Origin: Nocardiopsis ansamitocini
Lineage (GTDB): Bacteria; Actinomycetota; Actinomycetes; Streptosporangiales; Streptosporangiaceae
Assembly (NCBI RefSeq): GCF_030268225.1
Contig: NZ_BSQG01000001.1
Location: 609,299 to 673,298, forward strand
Length of the DNA stretch: 64,000 nt
Direction: 5' to 3'
In this document: one piece after another, positions 42,233-51,241 of the stretch
How positions within the stretch are numbered: the stretch's first letter is position 1
Layout of the letters: every line of letters starts with the position of its first letter
Program-made: the position numbers and the translations under genes
The notes under the pieces: model-generated
Seen by the model: the letters and a program-made list of their open reading frames with translations, nothing else
The model's database searches: none
What the model was told of the DNA's origin: nothing

Positions 42233-43249
42233 TCAGCGCCCGGCCGGGCCGGTACTGGCACGCGGAAGCAGCCTGCTGGGCAGCGTAGGCACCGCCTTGA
42301 CCGCGGCCCCGGCGATCCGCTCCATGAGCAGGGAGACCGCCAATCGCCCGTGCTGGTTGACGTCGCGCCCCACCGCGGTCAGCGCGGGCCGGATGGCACC
42401 GCAGATCACAGAGTCGTCCCATGCCACGATCGACAGCTGCTCGGGCACAGAGACCCCCAGCTCCTGGGCGACACCCAGCGCGGCCACCGCCATGAGGTCG
42501 TTGTCGAAGATGAGCGCACTGGGCGGCGCCTCGGAGCCCAGCAGGGCACGCGTGACCTCGGCGGCCTTTGCACTGGTGTAGTCGGCGTACACCACCTCGG
42601 CGGCGTCGAGCCCGACCTCACGCGCGGTCCGGTCGAAGGCGATCGACCGGACCTCGGTGTGCACGAACTCAGCAGGGCCGGCCACCCGGGTGATCCGGCG
42701 GTGGCCGAGCGCCGCGAGATACTCGACGACCTCGTTCATCGCCTCGGCGTCATCGGTCCAGGCGCAGGAGAAACCGTCGGTGTACTCCGGCCCCCCGATG
42801 ACGACGGCGGGCAGGCCCATCTCGGCCAGGACCGGCAGCCGGGAATCGTTGCGGCGCAGGTCGACCAGCAGGACCCCGTCGACCCTGCGCTCCGCGTGCC
42901 ACCGCTGATAGGTCGCCAGCTCCAACTCGCGGTCGTCGGCGGCCTGGAGCATCAGCGCGGTACCGCCACCGGCGAGTTCCTCCTGGATACCGCCGATCAG
43001 CCGCATGAAGAAGGGCTCGGCCGAGAGCGCTCGCGCCGGACGGTCGACCACAAGGCCGATCACCCCGGCACGCCCGTCGGAAAGGGCGCGGGCCGCACTG
43101 CTGGGCGCCCACCCCAACTGCTCGGCGATGTCCAGGATCCGCTGACGAGTCGCGTCGGAGACGCCGGGGCGACCGTTGAGGGCATAGGAGACAGCCCCCT
43201 TGGAGACACCGGCCGCCTTGGCGATGTCGACGATCGTCGGGCGCCTCAT
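42233..43249 (-). CDS. LacI-family repressor of the mannosidase/importer cluster
   Basis: 338 aa. HTH at the very N-terminus (MRRPTIVDIAKAAGVSKGAV, then SYALNGRPGVSDATRQRI), hinge helix SSAARALSDGRAGVIGLVVD, then the periplasmic-binding-protein-like ligand domain with PVVIGG-type strands, ALIFDNDLMAVAALGVAQEL and IVAWDDSVICGAIRPALTAVGRDV. Resembles CelR and other actinobacterial sugar repressors. Its own promoter contains GTGAACCGGTTCAC, so it should autoregulate. By position and shared operator it controls manB and the ABC importer; the inducer is probably mannobiose or a related sugar. Confidence 0.92.
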   Translation of the reverse strand: MRRPTIVDIAKAAGVSKGAVSYALNGRPGVSDATRQRILDIAEQLGWAPSSAARALSDGRAGVIGLVVDRPARALSAEPFFMRLIGGIQEELAGGGTALMLQAADDRELELATYQRWHAERRVDGVLLVDLRRNDSRLPVLAEMGLPAVVIGGPEYTDGFSCAWTDDAEAMNEVVEYLAALGHRRITRVAGPAEFVHTEVRSIAFDRTAREVGLDAAEVVYADYTSAKAAEVTRALLGSEAPPSALIFDNDLMAVAALGVAQELGVSVPEQLSIVAWDDSVICGAIRPALTAVGRDVNQHGRLAVSLLMERIAGAAVKAVPTLPSRLLPRASTGPAGR

Positions 43250-43263
43250 ACCATCTCCCCGCT

Positions 43264-43292
43264 CGTTCAGTGAACCGGTTCACCATCGACAA
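43264..43292 (-). promoter_or_regulatory. lacI autoregulated promoter
   Basis: On the minus strand TTGTCG (43287-43292) and TGAACG (43264-43269) are 17 bases apart, and the spacer holds the 14-bp perfect palindrome GTGAACCGGTTCAC (43270-43283). The -10 is weak, fitting low repressor expression. Confidence 0.65.
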
Positions 43293-43422
43293 CCGGAAAT
43301 TGACGGACTTCTGCATTCGCTGCGCATCGTATTACTTCTCAGGCCGTCAATTCACCCCATCGACAATACGTGATGACCTGCCCGGCCGACGGAGTCTGCC
43401 AAGGGCCTACCCAGTCCGGAAC

Positions 43423-43450
43423 TTGACGAACGATAGGTGGGATGTATTTT
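43423..43450 (+). promoter_or_regulatory. Promoter of the MFS gene
   Basis: TTGACG (43423-43428) and TATTTT (43445-43450) with a 16-base spacer lie about 130 bases before the MFS start. Between this and lacI a 9-bp inverted repeat AATTGACGG/CCGTCAATT (43298-43306, 43344-43352) has no assigned role. No gene is seen in 43293-43579. Confidence 0.6.
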
Positions 43451-43579
43451 GGTGGCCTACCGCACCCCCGGGCTCGTCCAGCCACTCCCCAAAGCTGACA
43501 GCGCCCGCCGCGACCGGCATACGAGCCCCATGCTCCGGGAAGGCGCCGCCTGGAGAGTTGTAAGGAGCACTCTTCAGCC

Positions 43580-44818
43580 GTGTCCCCTCTCGCCGCGCTG
43601 CGTCGCATGCACGAAATCGCCGGTGCCCCCCTGCTCATCGCCTCGTTCCTGGCCCGACTCCCCATGTCCATGGCACTGATCGGCGTCCTCACGCTGGTCA
43701 CCACCGAGACGGGCAGCGTCGCCGCCGGCGGACTCGCCTCAGGTGCGCTCGCTCTGGGCGAGGCACTCGGCGGGCCGGTCATCGCACGGTTCGCCGACCG
43801 ACTCGGACAGCGGCCAGTGGTACTGCTGGCCTCGTTGGTGGAGGCCGTACTGCTGGGAGCCCTCGTCGCGGCGGTCACCGCCGGATGGGCGACGGCACCA
43901 CTGATCGGACTGTGCGCCCTGGCCGGCCTGGCCATGCCACAGATCGGGCCGCTGGCCAGGGCCCGGTGGATCTCCATCGCCACCCGTTCCCCCGACCGGG
44001 ACCGCTCGGTCTCTGCCGCGTTGAGCGTGGACGGCGTACTGGACGAGACCGGTTTCGTGGTGGGTCCGGCCGTGGTCGGCGTACTCGCCGTCGTGGCGAG
44101 TCCCGCGGCCGGAGTCGTCGGTGCCGCCGTCCTGGTCGGAGTGTTCGGGACAGCCTTCGCCGTGCACCGCAGCGCACTGCCCGGGACGCGACCCGACCCG
44201 CACAGCGACCGGCTATGGCGCGTGGGGCTGCTGGTACTGGCCGTGCCGATGCTGTGCCAGGGCGCGTTCTTCGGTGGGGCGACAGCGGGGGTGACCGCTT
44301 TCAGTCAACAGCTCGGACGCCCCGACCTGGCCGGCCTGATGTACGCGGTGATGGGTGTGACCAGTGCCGTCGCCGGGCTCCTGATGGCATCGGTTCCGCC
44401 ATCCGTGGGGCTCGCGAGCCGGCTGCGGATGGCCGCCGGCGCACTGACCCTGCTTTCGGCTGGACTGATCGTCGCGTCGGGAACTTGGGGCCTCCTCGCG
44501 GCGATGCTGCTGCTGGGGTGCGCCATCGGACCACACGTGGTCACGATCTTCTCGTTGATCGAACGCGCCGCCCCGGCCGCACGACTGGCCCAGGCGATGA
44601 CCGTCATGCTGAGTTTCCTGATTCTCGGCCAGTCCGCGGGGTCCTCGGTGGCCGGGACTCTGGCCGAACGATTCGGCCCTCAGGGTGCGTTCGCGCTGAC
44701 CACCGCCGCAGCGGCAATCGCCCTGATCGGGTCGGTGGCGCTCGTGCGCTCACGCTGGTACGCCCCGCGCCCTGTTCCCGGGCCTCCCGCTCCCGTCGAA
44801 CCGGTTCACACGTCCTGA
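43580..44818 (+). CDS. Major facilitator superfamily transporter
   Basis: 412 aa from a GTG at 43580 with AAGGAG upstream. Twelve hydrophobic segments in two halves. The loop between helices 2 and 3 has a recognisable MFS motif A remnant (GGPVIARFADRLGQRPVVLL). The second half has helix pairs around GVTAFSQQLGRPDLAGLMYAV. Resembles drug- or sugar-efflux type MFS proteins; the substrate is unknown. Divergent from lacI. An AACCGGTT core lies in its last codons, which could be chance or could link it to the same regulon. Confidence 0.85.
   Translation: MSPLAALRRMHEIAGAPLLIASFLARLPMSMALIGVLTLVTTETGSVAAGGLASGALALGEALGGPVIARFADRLGQRPVVLLASLVEAVLLGALVAAVTAGWATAPLIGLCALAGLAMPQIGPLARARWISIATRSPDRDRSVSAALSVDGVLDETGFVVGPAVVGVLAVVASPAAGVVGAAVLVGVFGTAFAVHRSALPGTRPDPHSDRLWRVGLLVLAVPMLCQGAFFGGATAGVTAFSQQLGRPDLAGLMYAVMGVTSAVAGLLMASVPPSVGLASRLRMAAGALTLLSAGLIVASGTWGLLAAMLLLGCAIGPHVVTIFSLIERAAPAARLAQAMTVMLSFLILGQSAGSSVAGTLAERFGPQGAFALTTAAAAIALIGSVALVRSRWYAPRPVPGPPAPVEPVHTS
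44798..44808. promoter_or_regulatory. AACCGGTT-core palindrome in the MFS 3' end
   Basis: GAACCGGTTCA matches the cluster operator core but sits in the coding region, four codons before the stop, with no promoter nearby. Weak candidate; ACCGGT palindromes are not rare in this GC range. Confidence 0.3.
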
Positions 44819-45212
44819 CCACCGCTCGGCCGGCCCCGGACGGGCCGTCCGCTTAAGGCCGCCCGCTCCTCCGGGGCAGGGCGGTCCTCTTGGCCGCCTC
44901 TGCCGTCGCGCCGCACAACAGCAGCATCATCGCGGTCACACCCTGCGCGTGAACACGCCGGGCGCCACGGCCGCACCACATGGTGGCCCGAAACGGTGAC
45001 CCGAAACACCGCGACTCTGTCTTGACCTGCGCTCCCCTTGCACCAGGGCCACTCATTCCGCCCCGACGAACAGGCAAAAGAGGGGCTTTTGCCGCCCCTT
45101 CGGCAGAACTCGTTTCGATAACTTCGTTCGATGATCGACGTAAGTAGTGTTGACGATCAGTCCTAAGTCATCTTAATTTGTGTCGCACACCACACATGGG
45201 AATCCGGAGACC
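44819..45212. promoter_or_regulatory. Intergenic and promoter region of the ROK regulator
   Basis: About 390 bases without a gene. Contents seen: a hairpin GGCAAAAG/CTTTTGCC (45073-45093), a palindrome TCGATGATCGA (45128-45138) that could be a ROK operator, and a promoter TTGACG (45150-45155) with CTTAAT (45172-45177), 16-base spacer. That promoter would start transcription near 45184, after the upstream GTG at 45180, which favours the start at 45213. Confidence 0.5.
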
Positions 45213-46385
45213 GTGTTGAACTCACCAGGAGACGTGCTAGACCTCATCAGCCGCGGGGCCGCCGAGACCCGGACGGACCTCGCCCGGCAGACCGGAATGG
45301 CACGTTCCACCGTGGCCCAGCGAGTCGACGCGCTGATCGGTTTCGGCCTGGTGGAAGAGACCGAACCCGGGGAATCCACCGGGGGCAGGCCGCCCCGCCT
45401 GCTCCGCCTCAACACGGCCCACAACTGCGTACTCGGAGTCGACCTCGGCGCAACCCACTGCCGCGTCGCTCTGCTGGACATCGGCGGAAAGCCGTTGGCC
45501 AGCTGCGAGACCCCTATCCAGATCACCCAGGGCCCGCACGAAGTCCTGGCACACGTCGACGCCCGCATGCACGAGCTCCTGACCCGGGCCAACCGGCCGC
45601 TGGAATCGGTCAAGGCCATCGGCATCGGCGTCCCCGGCCCGGTGGAGTTCGCGACCGGGCGCCCCGTCAACCCACCGATCATGCCCGGCTGGCACGAATA
45701 CCCGATCCCCGACTTCTTCACCAGCCGATACAACGTCGAAGTCCTCGTGGACAACGACGTGAACGTCCTCGCACTGGGCGAACGACGCTTCGCCTACCCG
45801 GGCTCAGCCCACTTGCTCTTCGTCAAGATCGGCACCGGAATCGGCTGCGGCATCGTCGCCGACGGCCGACTCCACCGAGGCGCACAGGGCAGCGCCGGCG
45901 ACATAGGGCACATCCGGGTCCCCGACGCCCCCCACGCGGTGTGCCGGTGCGGCAACACCGGCTGCCTGGAGGCGGTCGCCGGCGGTGCGGCACTGGCTGC
46001 CCGGCTCAGCGCGGCGGGCACGCCCGCGCGGACCGGACACGACGTCGTCACCCTGGTGAACCAGGGAGACGCCGCCGCACTGCGACTGGTCCGCGAGGGC
46101 GGCCGGGTCATCGGCGACGTGCTCGCCGGCCTCGTCAACTTCTTCAATCCCGAGGCCATCGTCGTGGGAGGCGTGATGGCCCAGGTCCACGAACCGCTGC
46201 TGGCCGGAATGCGCGAAGTGATCTACCAGCGCTCCCTGCCACTGGCGACCCACCGCCTCACCGTTGTTCCCAGCAGGTCGGGGGAAGAGGGCGGTTCGCT
46301 CGGCGCGGGGCGTCTGGCGATCGACCACATCCTCGCCCCCGACTACATCAACCGTGCGCTGTCCACCGGACAGGGCGCGGCCTGA
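45213..46385 (+). CDS. ROK-family transcriptional regulator
   Basis: 390 aa from the GTG at 45213 (GGAGA close upstream); a GTG at 45180 is possible, but the promoter lies over it. N-terminal winged HTH (DVLDLISRGAAETRTDLARQ, then GMARSTVAQRVDALIGFGLV) and a ROK sugar-kinase-like domain: VLGVDLGATHCRVALLD, VDNDVNVLALGE, EXGH-type GDIGHIRV and the zinc cluster CRCGNTGCLE. Binds a sugar or sugar phosphate and represses or activates the following ABC operon, whose binding protein starts about 60 bases downstream. The ligand is unknown. Confidence 0.9.
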   Translation: MLNSPGDVLDLISRGAAETRTDLARQTGMARSTVAQRVDALIGFGLVEETEPGESTGGRPPRLLRLNTAHNCVLGVDLGATHCRVALLDIGGKPLASCETPIQITQGPHEVLAHVDARMHELLTRANRPLESVKAIGIGVPGPVEFATGRPVNPPIMPGWHEYPIPDFFTSRYNVEVLVDNDVNVLALGERRFAYPGSAHLLFVKIGTGIGCGIVADGRLHRGAQGSAGDIGHIRVPDAPHAVCRCGNTGCLEAVAGGAALAARLSAAGTPARTGHDVVTLVNQGDAAALRLVREGGRVIGDVLAGLVNFFNPEAIVVGGVMAQVHEPLLAGMREVIYQRSLPLATHRLTVVPSRSGEEGGSLGAGRLAIDHILAPDYINRALSTGQGAA

Positions 46386-46447
46386 CCACAATCCCCTGGG
46401 TCGCCTCCCCCGCGACCCGGACAGTATCGGCACCCCTGGAGGCCACG

Positions 46448-47530
46448 ATGAGTTCACGACCGCGATGGCACGACTTCTCCGCCCTGGCCGCGGGCGCGCT
46501 CCTGATCGGCGCGACCGCCTGTAGCACTCCCGACTCCGGCGGCGGCGACGGCGCCGACGGTGCGGCCGAGGGCCCCTTCACCATCGGCCTGAGCAACGGC
46601 TTCATCGGCAGCGAATGGCGCGAGCAGATGCTCGCCACCTTGGAAGAGGCGGTCGGGGAGTACCAGGCCCAGGACATCGTGGACGAACTCGTCGTCGAGA
46701 GCGCCGACGTGGATGTCAACGGCCAGATCCAGCAGATCCGCAACCTGATCAACTCGGGGGTGGACGCCATCATCGTCAACCCCAACTCCCCCACTGCCTT
46801 GGACCAGGTCTTCGCAGAGGCCGACGACCAGGGAATCCTCGTCCTGGCGATCGACCAGGCAGTCACCTCCGAGAGCGTCACCAACGTCGTGATCGACCAG
46901 GGCGAGTGGGCAGCGGCAAACGCCCAGTGGCTGGCCGACGAGGTCGGTGAGGGCGGCACGATCATCGCGGTGAACGGCATCGACGGTCACCCCGCCAACG
47001 AGGCCCGTTGGGCCGGTGCGACCGAGGTCTTCGACTCCGCCGGCGTCGAGGTCGTGGCCAACGACTTCGCCCAGTGGGACCAGGCCACCGGCCAGCAGGT
47101 GACCCAGAACCTCCTGGCCAGCCACCCGGACGTGGACGGCATCTTCGTCCAGGACGGTATGGCGCTGGGCGCGTTCCAGGCACTGGAGTCCGAAGGCAAG
47201 GTCGGCGACGTCGCCATCACCGGCGAGGCTCGTGTCGGCTTCATGAAGCGCTGGGCCGAGCAGCGCGAGGAGGACGCCGAGTACTCCAGCATCGGCGTGC
47301 CCAACCCGCCCGCCGGCTCGGTCTCCGCGCTGCACGTGGCGGTCCGGATGTTGCAGGGCCAGGAGTTCACCTCCGACGCCCTCGACGGCAACACCCTCTA
47401 CCTGCCGATCCCCGAGACCGTCACCGACGACAACTTCGACGAGCAGTTCGGCGCCGTTGAAGGCGAGCCCGACACCTATGCGGTGGACGGCAGCCTCACC
47501 CCCGAAGAGGCCGACGCCTACTTCCAGTAG
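46448..47530 (+). CDS. Sugar ABC transporter substrate-binding lipoprotein (YtfQ/ribose-like)
   Basis: 360 aa with GGAGG before the ATG. Lipoprotein signal to LLIGATAC (Cys25). Type I periplasmic-binding fold: FTIGLSNGFIGSEWREQML, then IQQIRNLINSGVDAIIVNPN (the classic galactose/ribose-binding strand), VLAIDQAVTS, and FVQDGMALGAFQALESEG. Most like YtfQ and other furanose- or simple-sugar-binding proteins. It feeds the ATPase and two permeases encoded next. A strong hairpin after its stop should raise its mRNA level relative to the rest of the operon. Confidence 0.9.
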   Translation: MSSRPRWHDFSALAAGALLIGATACSTPDSGGGDGADGAAEGPFTIGLSNGFIGSEWREQMLATLEEAVGEYQAQDIVDELVVESADVDVNGQIQQIRNLINSGVDAIIVNPNSPTALDQVFAEADDQGILVLAIDQAVTSESVTNVVIDQGEWAAANAQWLADEVGEGGTIIAVNGIDGHPANEARWAGATEVFDSAGVEVVANDFAQWDQATGQQVTQNLLASHPDVDGIFVQDGMALGAFQALESEGKVGDVAITGEARVGFMKRWAEQREEDAEYSSIGVPNPPAGSVSALHVAVRMLQGQEFTSDALDGNTLYLPIPETVTDDNFDEQFGAVEGEPDTYAVDGSLTPEEADAYFQ

Positions 47531-47539
47531 CCGTCCCAC

Positions 47540-47580
47540 CTTGCGTACGGCGGGCCCGTCCCGGGTCCGCCGTACGCAAG
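47540..47580 (+). terminator. Intercistronic hairpin between binding-protein and ATPase genes
   Basis: CTTGCGTACGGCGG (47540-47553) is the exact inverse of 47567-47580, with GGGCCC/GGGTCC-type pairing in the loop and no T-run. Such stems after binding-protein genes stabilise the 5' mRNA or attenuate transcription, giving excess binding protein. Confidence 0.65.
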
Positions 47581-47626
47581 GGCCCGCGGTGACCCAATGA
47601 CGACTCGACCCGAAGGAGCGAGCCCG

Positions 47627-49198
47627 GTGGCATCGACCGCCTTCCTGGAAATGACCGGGGTGCGCAAGCGCTACGGCGGCGTGACCGCACTGGACGGAGC
47701 CGACTTCGCAGCCGAGGCCGGTACGGTGCACGCCGTGCTGGGCCCCAACGGTTCCGGTAAGAGCACGCTGCTCAAAGTCCTCACCGGGGTCGTGGCCCCC
47801 GATGAGGGGGAGGTACGGCTGAACGGGCGGGCTCTGCGCCCGCGCGGCCCCCGCGACACCGCCGAGGCGGGCATCAGCGCCGTCTACCAGGAGCTGTCGC
47901 TGATCGACGACTTCAGCGTCCTGGACAACCTGGTCCTCGGTGTGGAGCCGCGCAAACGGGGGGTGCGCGATCGTGCCGCCGCGCGGCGCCTGGCCCTTCC
48001 CTGGCTGGAGCGCTTCGCCGAGGCATTCGGCGGCCGGGTTCCCGTGGACGAGCGAGTGGCCGACCTCGACCCGGGCGAGCGCCAGGTGGTGGAGGTGTGC
48101 AAGGCACTGGTTCGCCAACCGCGGGTGCTCGTTCTGGACGAAGCGACCGCCTCCCTGCGTCGGAGGCAGGTGGAGGTCCTGTTCGACGTGGTCCGCGAAC
48201 TGCGGGAGTCGGGTGTCCTCGTCCTGTTCATCACGCACCGGCTCGCCGAGATCCTCGCGGTGTGCGACCGCGCCACGATCATGCGCAACGGCTCCGATAT
48301 CCGCACCGTGACGATCGCGGAAGTCCCTGAGCGCGACCTGGTCGAGTTGATGGTGGGTGAGCTCGCCGCTGCGGAAAGCACCGAGTCCAGCGCCACCGAC
48401 GAGGTTCGCCTGGACGTGGACGGACTGTCCGCGGGCCGTCTGCACGACGCCACCTTCCAGGTTCGCGCCGGAGAGGTCCTGGGCCTGGGCGGCCTTCAGG
48501 GCCAGGGCCAGTCCCACCTGCTCTCTGCACTGTTCGGTGCGCTCAAGCCCCGCGCCGGAACGATCACGCTGGACGGCGAAACCGTGCAGTCGCGCTCGCC
48601 GAAGCAGGCCGTTCGGGCCAAAATTGCCTATGTCCCGGGTGACCGGGGCTCGCAAGGGCTCGCGTTGGGTCGACCGATCCTGGAGAACTTCGCACTGCCC
48701 TCAGCGGGGCGGCGCGCGTGGTTGGGGATCGGGCTGTCCCGCAAGCGCGAACTGGCCGCCGCCCGGGCCGTCGCCGAGCGCATCTCCACCCGTTACGGCT
48801 CTTTGGACGACCCGGTCTCGACCCTCTCGGGCGGCAACCAGCAGAAGATCGTGGTCGGCAAGTGGTTCCCCACCGAACCACGGGTGGTGCTGATGGACGA
48901 CCCGGCCAAGGGCATCGACGTCCGCGCCAAGGCCGAACTCTTCCACGTGGTCAGGGAACTGGCCGCGTCGGGGGCCGCGGTGCTGATATCGGCCAGCGAC
49001 GACCGGGAACTGGTGGAGCTGTGCGACCGGGTCCTGGTCCTGTTCGAGGGACGGATCGTTGACGAGGTCGAGGGCGACCGGCTCACCGAGGAGACCCTGG
49101 TCTCCAGCGCCATGCACATCACCGAGGCCGACCGGGCCGTCGCAACCACGGCGACCGCGGACACCGACCCGGCCGCCCCTGAGCGGGAGGACTCGTGA
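47627..49198 (+). CDS. Sugar ABC transporter ATPase (RbsA/MglA/YtfR-like, two ABC domains)
   Basis: 523 aa from a GTG with GAAGGAG eight bases upstream (an ATG at 47597 lacks one). Domain 1 (about 1-240): Walker A GPNGSGKST and Walker B VLVLDEATASL, signature weakened to DLDPGERQVVEV. Domain 2 (about 255-500): Walker A degenerated to GLQGQGQSHLL, full signature LSGGNQQKIVVGKW and Walker B VVLMDDPAKGIDV. This complementary asymmetry is normal for the family. Overlaps the first permease gene by four bases. Confidence 0.92.
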   Translation: MASTAFLEMTGVRKRYGGVTALDGADFAAEAGTVHAVLGPNGSGKSTLLKVLTGVVAPDEGEVRLNGRALRPRGPRDTAEAGISAVYQELSLIDDFSVLDNLVLGVEPRKRGVRDRAAARRLALPWLERFAEAFGGRVPVDERVADLDPGERQVVEVCKALVRQPRVLVLDEATASLRRRQVEVLFDVVRELRESGVLVLFITHRLAEILAVCDRATIMRNGSDIRTVTIAEVPERDLVELMVGELAAAESTESSATDEVRLDVDGLSAGRLHDATFQVRAGEVLGLGGLQGQGQSHLLSALFGALKPRAGTITLDGETVQSRSPKQAVRAKIAYVPGDRGSQGLALGRPILENFALPSAGRRAWLGIGLSRKRELAAARAVAERISTRYGSLDDPVSTLSGGNQQKIVVGKWFPTEPRVVLMDDPAKGIDVRAKAELFHVVRELAASGAAVLISASDDRELVELCDRVLVLFEGRIVDEVEGDRLTEETLVSSAMHITEADRAVATTATADTDPAAPEREDS

Positions 49199-50202
49199 AC
49201 ACGCTCACCGCCCGGGCCGGCACCAGCGTCTCGAACCTGACGCGGGCTCGAATGCCGATGGTCGCCACCACGGTGCTGCTCATCGTCACCGTCACCGCCG
49301 CGGCGACCCTTCAGGGCAACTTCTTCACGCCCTATGGGATGACCGCCAACTTCGCGACGATCCTGCCCATCGCCACGGTCGCCGTCGCCCAGACGATCAT
49401 CGTGCTGTCGGGCGGTATCGACCTGTCCATCGGCACCATCGTCACACTGTCCTCGGTGGTGACCGTGCGGCTGATGGACGGCGGCGACCCCTCCCAAGTA
49501 CCGCTGGCCCTGGCCGCGGGACTGGCCACCGGGGCCGCGTGCGGACTCTTCAACGGCCTGCTCGTCGCGGTACTGCGGCTGCAGCCGATCGTGGCAACTT
49601 TCGCCACGAGCTTCGTGTTCGGCGGCGTCGCGCTGTTGGTGCTGTCCTCCCCCGGAGGAACGGTGCCGGCCGTGCTCACCGGTGGCTACCGGCAGGTGTT
49701 CGCCTACCTCGTTCCGGTTCCGGCCCTGCTGCTGCTCGTTCTTTGGCTGGCGTGGCGGCTGCTGCGTGCGCAGCGCATCGGCCAGTACCTCTACGCCGTG
49801 GGCGGTAACGCGGGGGCCTCCTACGCCTCGGCGGTTCCCGTCACCTGGGTCCGCGTCTTCGCCTACACGGCGGGCGGCACCGTGGCGGCACTGGCGGGCG
49901 TGGCCCTGTTGGCCAACTCCGGCTCGGGCGACCCCTTCATCGGCAACGAACTGACCCTCGGATCGATCGCCGCCCTGGTGATCGGTGGCACCCGGCTGCG
50001 CGGAGGCGCGGGCGGGGCCGGCGGTTCCATCCTGGGCGCGATCATCCTGACCCTGATCCAGAACCTGGTGTTCTTCGCGGGTGTGCCCACCAACGCCCGC
50101 GAACTCGTCAACGGCGCGATCATCATCATCGCGATCGCGCTGGCCGGCCTGCTCACCGCCCGGAGCGAACGCGCCGGGCGCAGCGAAGGGAGGACCGCGT
50201 GA
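49195..50202 (+). CDS. Sugar ABC transporter permease 1 (YtfT/RbsC-like)
   Basis: 335 aa from a GTG overlapping the ATPase stop. Eight to ten hydrophobic helices with the family blocks ILPIATVAVAQTIIVLSGGI followed by DLSIG, ACGLFNGLLVAVLRLQPIVA, and LTLGSIAALVIGGTRLRGGAG near the C-terminus. One of two non-identical permeases, as in the E. coli YtfQRT-YjfF galactofuranose system, where a heterodimer forms the channel. Confidence 0.9.
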   Translation: MNTLTARAGTSVSNLTRARMPMVATTVLLIVTVTAAATLQGNFFTPYGMTANFATILPIATVAVAQTIIVLSGGIDLSIGTIVTLSSVVTVRLMDGGDPSQVPLALAAGLATGAACGLFNGLLVAVLRLQPIVATFATSFVFGGVALLVLSSPGGTVPAVLTGGYRQVFAYLVPVPALLLLVLWLAWRLLRAQRIGQYLYAVGGNAGASYASAVPVTWVRVFAYTAGGTVAALAGVALLANSGSGDPFIGNELTLGSIAALVIGGTRLRGGAGGAGGSILGAIILTLIQNLVFFAGVPTNARELVNGAIIIIAIALAGLLTARSERAGRSEGRTA

Positions 50203-51209
50203 GCGCTCCGCAGACATCCACTCCGACCTCCAGTCCGATCGCTGACCGCCTGCGACGCGCCGCACGCGATCCGGTGGTGGTCTCCGGGATCGCCGCCCTG
50301 GCCCTATGGGTGGTGGCCGCGATCGTCTCACCGGCGTTCGCGTCATGGAGCCAGATCCTGACCCTGTTGATGCTCGCCTCCTTCCTCGGTGTGATCGCCA
50401 TCGGGCAGACCCTGGTGATCATCGCCGGCGGAGAGGGCATCGACCTGTCCGTGGGGGCGGTTGCCACCTTGGCGGCCATCATCGGCTCGCGCTACATGGA
50501 CGGCTCCAACGAGAACCTCCTGCTCGCGGTCGTCCTGGCCCTCGGGGCCGCGGCGATCGTGGGAGTGATCAACGGCGTGGGGATCCTGATGTTCAGGGTC
50601 CCGCCCCTGGTCATGACATTGGGCATGATCGCGGTGGTGTACGGGTTCATCCGGCTCTACACGGGCGGTCGTCCGGCTGGGTCGGCCGCGCCGGCCCTTC
50701 GGACCCTGGTCACGGGCGACACCGTGGCCGGCATCCCGGGTGTGCTGTGGCTGTGGCTGGCCCTGTCGGTCCTGGTGATCTGGTTGCTGCGGCGCACCTC
50801 CTACGGCTGGCGTCTCTACGCGGTGGGCGGCAACCCCAACGCGGCCTACCTGTCGGGGGTGAACACCAAGGCGGTCAAGCTCAGCGCCTACGTGCTGTCC
50901 TCGGTATTCGCGGGCGTGGGCGGCCTCCTGCTCCTGGGCTACACCCAGACCGTGTTCCTGCGGCTGGCGGATCCCTACATGCTGCCCAGCGTGGCGGCCA
51001 CCGTGGTCGGCGGCACCGCGCTGATCGGAGGCGTCGGGGGCTACCTGGGCACCATCATCGGCGCGATCCTGCTGACCGTCCTGGACTCCTTCCTGCGCAT
51101 CCTGCAACTGGGCGGCGGAGCCGGCGACGCGCCCCGGCAGATCATCTACGGCCTGGTGCTGCTGGTGGTGCTCTCGGCGTACGGGCGGCAAAGACGCCTG
51201 CGGCAATGA
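50199..51209 (+). CDS. Sugar ABC transporter permease 2 (YjfF/RbsC-like)
   Basis: 336 aa from a GTG overlapping the stop of permease 1 (GTGA). Same fold: FLGVIAIGQTLVIIAGGEGI then DLSVGA, GVINGVGILMFRVPPLVMTL and LPSVAATVVGGTALIGGVGG. The extra Glu in GGEGIDLS is common to one of the two permeases of paired systems. Completes the transporter; the oxidoreductase gene follows about 30 bases later and is probably cotranscribed. Confidence 0.9.
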   Translation: MSAPQTSTPTSSPIADRLRRAARDPVVVSGIAALALWVVAAIVSPAFASWSQILTLLMLASFLGVIAIGQTLVIIAGGEGIDLSVGAVATLAAIIGSRYMDGSNENLLLAVVLALGAAAIVGVINGVGILMFRVPPLVMTLGMIAVVYGFIRLYTGGRPAGSAAPALRTLVTGDTVAGIPGVLWLWLALSVLVIWLLRRTSYGWRLYAVGGNPNAAYLSGVNTKAVKLSAYVLSSVFAGVGGLLLLGYTQTVFLRLADPYMLPSVAATVVGGTALIGGVGGYLGTIIGAILLTVLDSFLRILQLGGGAGDAPRQIIYGLVLLVVLSAYGRQRRLRQ

Positions 51210-51241
51210 GTCGTAGGACCTCGAACGATTGGAGATGACAC

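Noticed and set aside
44798-44808. AACCGGTT copy in the MFS gene taken as proof of co-regulation
   Set aside because: It lies in the coding 3' end without a promoter; the core is short enough to occur by chance. Listed as a weak site only.
44853-45077. Small minus-strand frame with a hydrophobic MMLLLCGATAEAA segment
   Set aside because: No convincing ribosome binding site, arginine-rich remainder, and no neighbour on that strand.
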